64,000 nucleotides of DNA from positions 248,001 to 312,000 of the forward strand of contig JAGTXX020000002.1 in NCBI GenBank assembly GCA_019044685.2, given 5' to 3'. Positions 58,926 through 64,000 of the stretch are shown piece by piece. This DNA comes from Nannochloris sp. 'desiccata' (lineage: Eukaryota; Chlorophyta; Trebouxiophyceae; Chlorellales; Chlorellaceae). How positions within the stretch are numbered: position 1 is the first letter of the stretch; each line of letters starts with the position of its first letter. The position numbers and the translations under genes were made by a program. A model generated the notes under the pieces. It was given only the letters and a program-made list of their open reading frames with translations. It was not told where the DNA came from and made no database searches.

Positions 58926-60743
58926 CTACTCCTCCGCTTCTTTCTTTTCAATGTCGACAGTATCAGGCAACATTCTCAGCACCAATAACGGGGCCAGTGC
59001 ACTCAAAGTACACACAGCTACCAACGGTGCTAAATTATCAAACTCAGTCGCAGTTACACCAAACTGCCTCGTTAGTAAAGACCCCAAAGCAGATCCCACA
59101 AAGCTGCCTCCATTTAAGACACTCATTAAAGTCGCAAACAACGTTGCTTCAACCCCCTCTGGACACAATCTCGCAGCAAGCACGAGGACTGGCATAAAGG
59201 AGACTTGCCCGAGAACAGTCAACAATGCAGAATCTCCGAGGGCGAAGATCTCATCTGAGATTCCCCAGGATCGATTCAATCTAGTAATTAAAATTAGTTG
59301 GGTTAATCCTAAAGCGGTGCCTAGAAGCGCAGTCCAGGTGAACATTGTTTTCAAAGGAGTGGATTTTAAAGCGAAATTGTACACCCCAACGCCTGCTAAA
59401 GAGGCAATACTTGCAACTAACCGGATCCTTCCCAGGAATTCCGGGGTAAAACCGAGTTCATTTGTTTCAAAAAACAGCATGGCTGTGTCTGCTGTAGGCG
59501 TGGCTTGCCAGAGAAACACGAATAAAGCAGGCAAAAAAATTGCAGGTTGGGAAATAGCAGAGTACAGAGCGGTTGCTTGGGTTTTTATCGCTACCAGAGC
59601 GCCATCAGGGTTGAAGTTAGTATTATTGTTTGTGCTTTTGTGGTTGTTGTTGTTGTTATTCGAAGACGAAGGAGAAGAACTAAAGAAAGAAGAGTTTTTC
59701 AAAATTCTTTCTTCCGGAATGACAGCTGCAGCGACTGCGACAAGCAACGGAAACGCGGCTGTAATTAAAAACACCGGTCTAGGTCCGTAATCTTCCACAA
59801 GAGATCCAGAAAAATAGGCACTGAGAATGGCACCGCCAGATGCCGAGGCCCAACAGAGCGACTGTAAACTGCCTGCTGTGCTTTGCGGCTCCCCTCGAGA
59901 CAACTCCACCACAATAGAATCTGCAACGACATCTGCACACGCAGTAGATAAAGAACCCACTACGAGCGCCATCACAGCAGCACTAGCAGTGTCGACTGGA
60001 CCCGCCAGAGCAGCCCACGACGCTGCGCCTGCTGCGCCACAAAGGATCAGATACGACCTTCTTCGATACCCCCACAAGGGCACAGAATCTGATAGAAAGC
60101 CGTAAATGGGTTTTACCACCCAGGGAGCCATTCCAAGTCCGGTAAGGAGGCCAACAGTGGCTGGATCGAGTTTTAAATCGTCTTTGAAAAATGTGAAAAT
60201 AGCTAATCTAGAGAGGCCCAAGAGGCCTTGTACTAGGTAGACTAAGGAAATAGCAAACAACTCGGGTCGGAGTGGGATTGGGGGACCAATCCATGTGCCT
60301 ATACGAGGACGAAAATGCTTTATTGGCTTTATCTGTAGAGAAGAAGGACCAATGGTGCCGGGAAGAGGGGTGTTGCCGCTGCCACCGCCGCCGATGTTTT
60401 GTTGCTTTTTAGCAATTAGTGTGTCAGTTTCCTGGGTTTTCTCTGTACTGTAGTTTGGGTTATCAGGACGAGGGCTTTCTACATCTTCGTGGCCACCATC
60501 AGCTTTGGCGTGAAGAGAGGTGTCCCCTCCTGCACCACCTCGGCGGGTTGTCTTTTGCTGCATTGCTTGCGCACTGCGAGAACGAAGAAGCATTGATCGC
60601 ACAAAAGGGTAATTTTCTGAAGTCTTTGGAGTGTCTTGAGGTAGTCTGCAGCGTGGTTGGTGGGATAGTGAGCGAATCGAGAGTGATCTTCTAGTACGTG
60701 GGAGAAGAATTGACTGATCAGATGATTGTTTGTAGGAGCGCAT
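58926..60743 (-). CDS. plastid folate/biopterin transporter (FBT/BT1 family)
   Basis: Single exon, 605 aa from the ATG at 60743. About 160 residues of transit peptide and low-complexity linker precede twelve predicted helices. Family signatures are LVYLVQGLLGLSRLAIFTFF, KDDLKLDPATVGLLTGLG, MAPWVVKPIYGFLSDSVPLW (the most conserved FBT motif, PWxxKPxxGxxSDxxPxxGYRRR), ADVVADSIVVELSR and GSLQSLCWASASGGAILSAY. A Ser/Asn-rich cytosolic loop lies in the middle. Relatives in plants and cyanobacteria carry folates across the plastid envelope; kinetoplastid BT1 carries biopterin and folate. The sequence does not show which pterin is moved. It is divergent from NOC3 (300 bp). Confidence 0.88.
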   Translation of the reverse strand: MRSYKQSSDQSILLPRTRRSLSIRSLSHQPRCRLPQDTPKTSENYPFVRSMLLRSRSAQAMQQKTTRRGGAGGDTSLHAKADGGHEDVESPRPDNPNYSTEKTQETDTLIAKKQQNIGGGGSGNTPLPGTIGPSSLQIKPIKHFRPRIGTWIGPPIPLRPELFAISLVYLVQGLLGLSRLAIFTFFKDDLKLDPATVGLLTGLGMAPWVVKPIYGFLSDSVPLWGYRRRSYLILCGAAGAASWAALAGPVDTASAAVMALVVGSLSTACADVVADSIVVELSRGEPQSTAGSLQSLCWASASGGAILSAYFSGSLVEDYGPRPVFLITAAFPLLVAVAAAVIPEERILKNSSFFSSSPSSSNNNNNNHKSTNNNTNFNPDGALVAIKTQATALYSAISQPAIFLPALFVFLWQATPTADTAMLFFETNELGFTPEFLGRIRLVASIASLAGVGVYNFALKSTPLKTMFTWTALLGTALGLTQLILITRLNRSWGISDEIFALGDSALLTVLGQVSFMPVLVLAARLCPEGVEATLFATLMSVLNGGSFVGSALGSLLTRQFGVTATEFDNLAPLVAVCTLSALAPLLVLRMLPDTVDIEKKEAEE

Positions 60744-61043
60744 CACGGGCCATTGCAACACTAATATAAGAATTTTAACAACGTGAAAATATATAATTTT
60801 ACGTGGTATATGGTTTGAAAAGTTGTGGTTTAACGAGTTGAGCTGTTTTTGTTGTGATCAGAAAGATGGTAGCTGGAGAGCATACAACATGTGTTAAGGG
60901 TCATGCATGGCATACCAATTTAAAACATTGGAAATGTTCTAAAGTAATTAAGTCTGTAAAGTTCATTTGATTATCGAAAGCATATAATTTCAGGCCAATC
61001 AAACGTGAATTACTTCCAATAAGAACGTAAAGGCAAATTTAGT
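60744..61043. promoter_or_regulatory. bidirectional promoter region, folate transporter / NOC3
   Basis: 300 bp between divergent starts, AT-rich, with an ATATATAATTT stretch near 60790 on the folate-transporter side. No other element recognised. Confidence 0.35.
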
Positions 61044-64000
61044 ATGGGAAATAAACGGAGAGAAGGCCATAAGGATGGATCCGATGGAGGATTTGCACGG
61101 AAACGCAAAAAGGTATGCATAATTTAAACCATGCCAACATTTCCAAATGTCTGCAGCATGTATAAATCACCCAGTCTTTAGAACTGACTAATGCTCTTCT
61201 TTATAATTGTCACATTATAGGGAAGTGGAGCCCATGTTGTCCCGTTACCTGAGGAGCGCCCCAGCGATAGTGAAATTAGTGAATTTGATTTGAGCGACGA
61301 CGATGCCGACTTGCTGGACCATGGCGCCTCTCTTGGCTTTCTAGCTAATCTACCTAAAGCAGCAATGGATAGAGAAGTCTCCGTTTCCAGAATCAAAGAA
61401 AAAAAGGCGTTAAAGAAAGAACAGAACGCGAGAGAAGCTCAACAACTTGACAATCTTAACGGAGGAGCTGGTACGAGCAAAAAGGCACTCAAAGTTGCTG
61501 CACGGGCTGCAGCTGCTTCCGGAAAAGAAACTAAATCTGCCGCAGCTGATAGCAATGATGAAGAAGAGGGCGAAGAGTGGGAACGTGGACCCAGAAGACT
61601 CGCTTCTCACAAAGTAGACACAAACCTCACTGCAGCTCCTCTTCCCATAAAAACCCTGGAAGGTGAAATTATTACTCACCCGGATAGAGCCCATGCTGGT
61701 GCACCTGGCTCCATTCCAGCCCCTATAAAGTCATTAGCAATAGCTGGAATCACTGTTCAAGATGATTTAGAAGATGTTCTACGTGAAAAGGCTCTTGAAA
61801 AACAAAGACGCGCAGCTCAAGCTGCAGCTGAAGTTGCCAGAAGAGAAGAAGCTGACCGAAGAGCTGCAACTGAAAAGGCAAGGCAAGAACGTGAAGCTGC
61901 AGGTGGTTTGGGTTCTTTAAAAGATTACGATTCTATAGAACAGAGGCGCGAAGCTGCAAAGCAGGCTATGGCTGTAGCAGCACAAGCGCTTTTAGGAGAA
62001 CCTGAGGCGCAAATTTCAAAACAACTTCGCGTTTTATTGGGTCTACTCAGCGATGAAGATACTCAAGTCTCTAGATTAGCTATGTTGACTTTATTAGCTG
62101 TATTGAAAGATTTGATACCAGGGTATAGAATTCGTTCTGCTGCTGAGCGAAAACAAGAAGGGGTTGAAATTTCTAAAGAAGTGAAAAAACTATGGGATTA
62201 TGAAACTGCTCTACTGAAAGGCTATCAACAGTATTTAAGATCTTTACTCGCGGTATTAAATGCAGCGAGAGGTGGACACGCGACTGCTGCGCATGGTAGA
62301 GTTGCTGCTCGGTGTCTTGCCGGGTTGCTCGTAGCAGCTCCGCATTTCAATTATTCTTCAGATTTATTGCAAGCTGTGGTGCCTAATATGGTGAATAAAG
62401 ATGAACAAATCCGCGAACATTGCTGTGGAGCTGTGGCGTTGTTGTTGCGTTCTGCCTTGAGCAGCGCTGAAGCCGGGCAAGCTGCAGTTGAGGCTGTGCA
62501 ACTTGTCGCAGATTTGATTAAAAGACGCAAGTGTATAGCTCCTCGTGAAGTTGTAGACGCCTTATTGGAGCTTTCTTTCCCAGAAATTTTATCCGGAGAA
62601 GATTTTATCGCTGCGAGACTCGCGAGAAAAAAGAAAAAGAAGAAAGATAAGAAAAAAGATGAAGTTGACAAGGGCTTTAAAGAAGCTCAAGCTGTAGTAG
62701 ATAGAGATACACGTAGACACCAACAATCTACTGTTTTAGAAGCTTTATTCGAAATCTTTTTTCGCGTTCTGAAAACCGCTACTGCCTCTGGACTCATGAG
62801 CAAGCTGCCAGAAGAGGAGGAAGAAGAAGGGATTGATGCAAGCTACACTCCTCCTTTGCCAGCGTCGCGATTTGCCAAACGCTTTCCTCTCCTAGCCCCT
62901 ACGATGGAAGGTTTATCTAAATTTTCTCATTTGATTAGTATAGACTACTTTCAGGATCTCATGGCTGCTTTAGAAGAGCTTTTAGGGAGTCCAGCGCTCC
63001 CCCCTGCCCAGCGTCTTCGCTGTTTATTGACCGCCTCTGAAATTTTGCGTGGTCAAGGAGAAGCGCTGACTATTGATCGAAAGACGTTTTATAATCATCT
63101 ATACTCTGCGTTAAATCAAGTAGCTATGACTCCTTTGATTGAAGATGATTTCCTCTTTGAAGCGAGTAATAATAATGGTGCAGGTGGTAACCTCGATGAG
63201 GGTGAGATGCCTCCAACCGCAGCTGAAACTGCCGCTGCGCTTTCTCAACACGCTGCCTTTGTCTCAGATACGTCTCAAGTCCCTACTCTATTGGCTAAAC
63301 TTCTAGAATCCATGCTTCTTGACTCTAAACTCTTAGATGCCACTCGCCAAGCTGCATTCGCCAAACGCGCAGCAGGCACAGCAGGCGCAGCAGGCGATAC
63401 TGGAGTTGCTATGGGATTAGTCTGTATTTTACAACGTATTATGAGAAGACAGCCCAAGTTGCGTAATATGTTGGAAAATGAAGCTGGAGGGCCTTCTGGG
63501 TATAAAGCATACCGACCTCAGCTTCCAGATCCGGCAGAAGCTGGTGCTTTATCTGTTCCTCTCTGGGAGCTTTCCGTCCTCGCTAAACACTACCACCCAC
63601 ATATATCACAAGCTGCGAGGGATATCTCTGTCATGAATGTCGCTGCTGCGCATGCTGCGGCTGGTCGCAGTGCTGGCAGTGGAGGCGGTGGAGGAAATGT
63701 CGGCGGCAGCGCTGTGCTGCCTTTGGGTACCACTGCTGTTGATCTTTCTGCAAAATATAGCACTGCAAAAGGTGGATTCAGACCTCCTCCAAAAGTGCCC
63801 CCAAGCTGGGGTCCACAGCAGGCGCAGCACGCTTCCCAAAGCAAAACAGGCAGAGCCCGGGCGGCGGCTCAGAGAAAAGCAGCTGATGATCCTTTGGCTC
63901 TTGCCTCTCTTTTAGAGAAACTAGAGGAAGCTGGTGGTACTTCTATGGAAGAAATTCTTCCTAAAACGGAAGCTGATGAAGAGGCTGATGCTGCGCATGC
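61044..64000 (+). CDS. NOC3: nucleolar complex protein NOC3, 3' end outside window
   Basis: Exon 1 is 61044-61112 and exon 2 61221 to the window end (GTATGC donor, ATTATAG acceptor, phase 0). At least 949 residues are visible and the frame is open through base 64000. The N-terminus is basic (MGNKRREGHKDGSDGGFARK) and then acidic. Next come a coiled-coil region and the NOC3/CBF fold: LAMLTLLAVLKDLIPGYRIR, EVKKLWDYETALLKGYQQYL, FNYSSDLLQAVVPNM, FAKRFPLLAPTMEGLSKFSH and SIDYFQDLMAALEELL. Near the end is LAKHYHPHISQAARDISVMN. NOC3 with NOC2 accompanies pre-60S particles from nucleolus to nucleoplasm and also has a link to DNA replication initiation in yeast. Ala/Gly-rich insertions make it longer than yeast Noc3 (663 aa). 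Confidence 0.9.

Noticed and set aside
1..64000. Bacterial-style operons, CRISPR arrays or insertion sequences
   Set aside because: Spliced genes, alternating strands and eukaryotic families throughout; no repeat-spacer array, transposase or terminal inverted repeats were found.

Overview
This window looks like nuclear DNA of a green alga (Chlorophyta, probably a trebouxiophyte-like lineage). It is gene-dense, with short spliceosomal introns (about 80-280 nt, GT-AG). Many genes belong to the plant/algal plastid and mitochondrial repertoire: the second plastid SecY, a plastid folate/biopterin transporter, the catalase chaperone NCA1, a plastid GNAT acetyltransferase, a RimM-like protein with plant-type repeats, and an OM47-like beta-barrel. 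There is also a FEA1-type secreted iron-assimilation protein, a family typical of green algae. Several genes carry a TGTAA motif just after the stop codon, the usual chlorophyte poly(A) signal. Genus or species cannot be decided from the sequence. No CRISPR array, insertion sequence or integron is visible.

Layout. 0-10 kb: 3' end of a RING E3, plastid GNAT, RimM-like/WW protein, F-box-like LRR protein, MMTAG2-type SR protein, LARP6, and a frame-broken small gene (9.65-10.31 kb). 10.7-19 kb: organelle maintenance cluster with a Nei/NEIL3-like glycosylase carrying a SAP domain, NDUFAF3, SCY2 (the last two divergent), an isochorismatase-like hydrolase, ISCA2 and the OM47-like barrel. 19.3-24 kb: a secreted-protein island with a phytocyanin, a FEA1-like protein, a 5'-truncated twice-frameshifted copy of it, and an apparently 5'-truncated gene on the other side of the breakpoint. 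24-35.3 kb: orphan tRNA-synthetase anticodon-binding protein, GT25 glycosyltransferase whose stop overlaps the first ATG of a KCNH/CNG-like K+ channel, GET1, a conserved membrane protein, NCA1, an FSH-type serine hydrolase and a PH-like protein. 35.6-46.4 kb: four-CCCH RNA-binding protein, plastid bPH-like membrane protein, a GPI-type surface protein, ribosomal protein uS14 (RPS29), plastid ribokinase and a conserved plastid protein. 46.7-64 kb: AAA ATPase CDC48B, eIF3c with an intron-containing tRNA-Ser(CGA) nested antisense in one of its introns, an ankyrin protein with an MGCG acylation N-terminus, a secreted Cys-rich protein, F-box/WD40 protein, folate transporter, and NOC3 running off the end.

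Many neighbours are head-to-head pairs 160-360 bp apart (NDUFAF3/SCY2, GET1/30-kb gene, NCA1/FSH, bPH protein/surface protein, ribokinase/45.5-kb gene, folate transporter/NOC3) and probably share bidirectional promoters. Exon joins are my own readings from splice motifs and reading frame; no transcript evidence was available.
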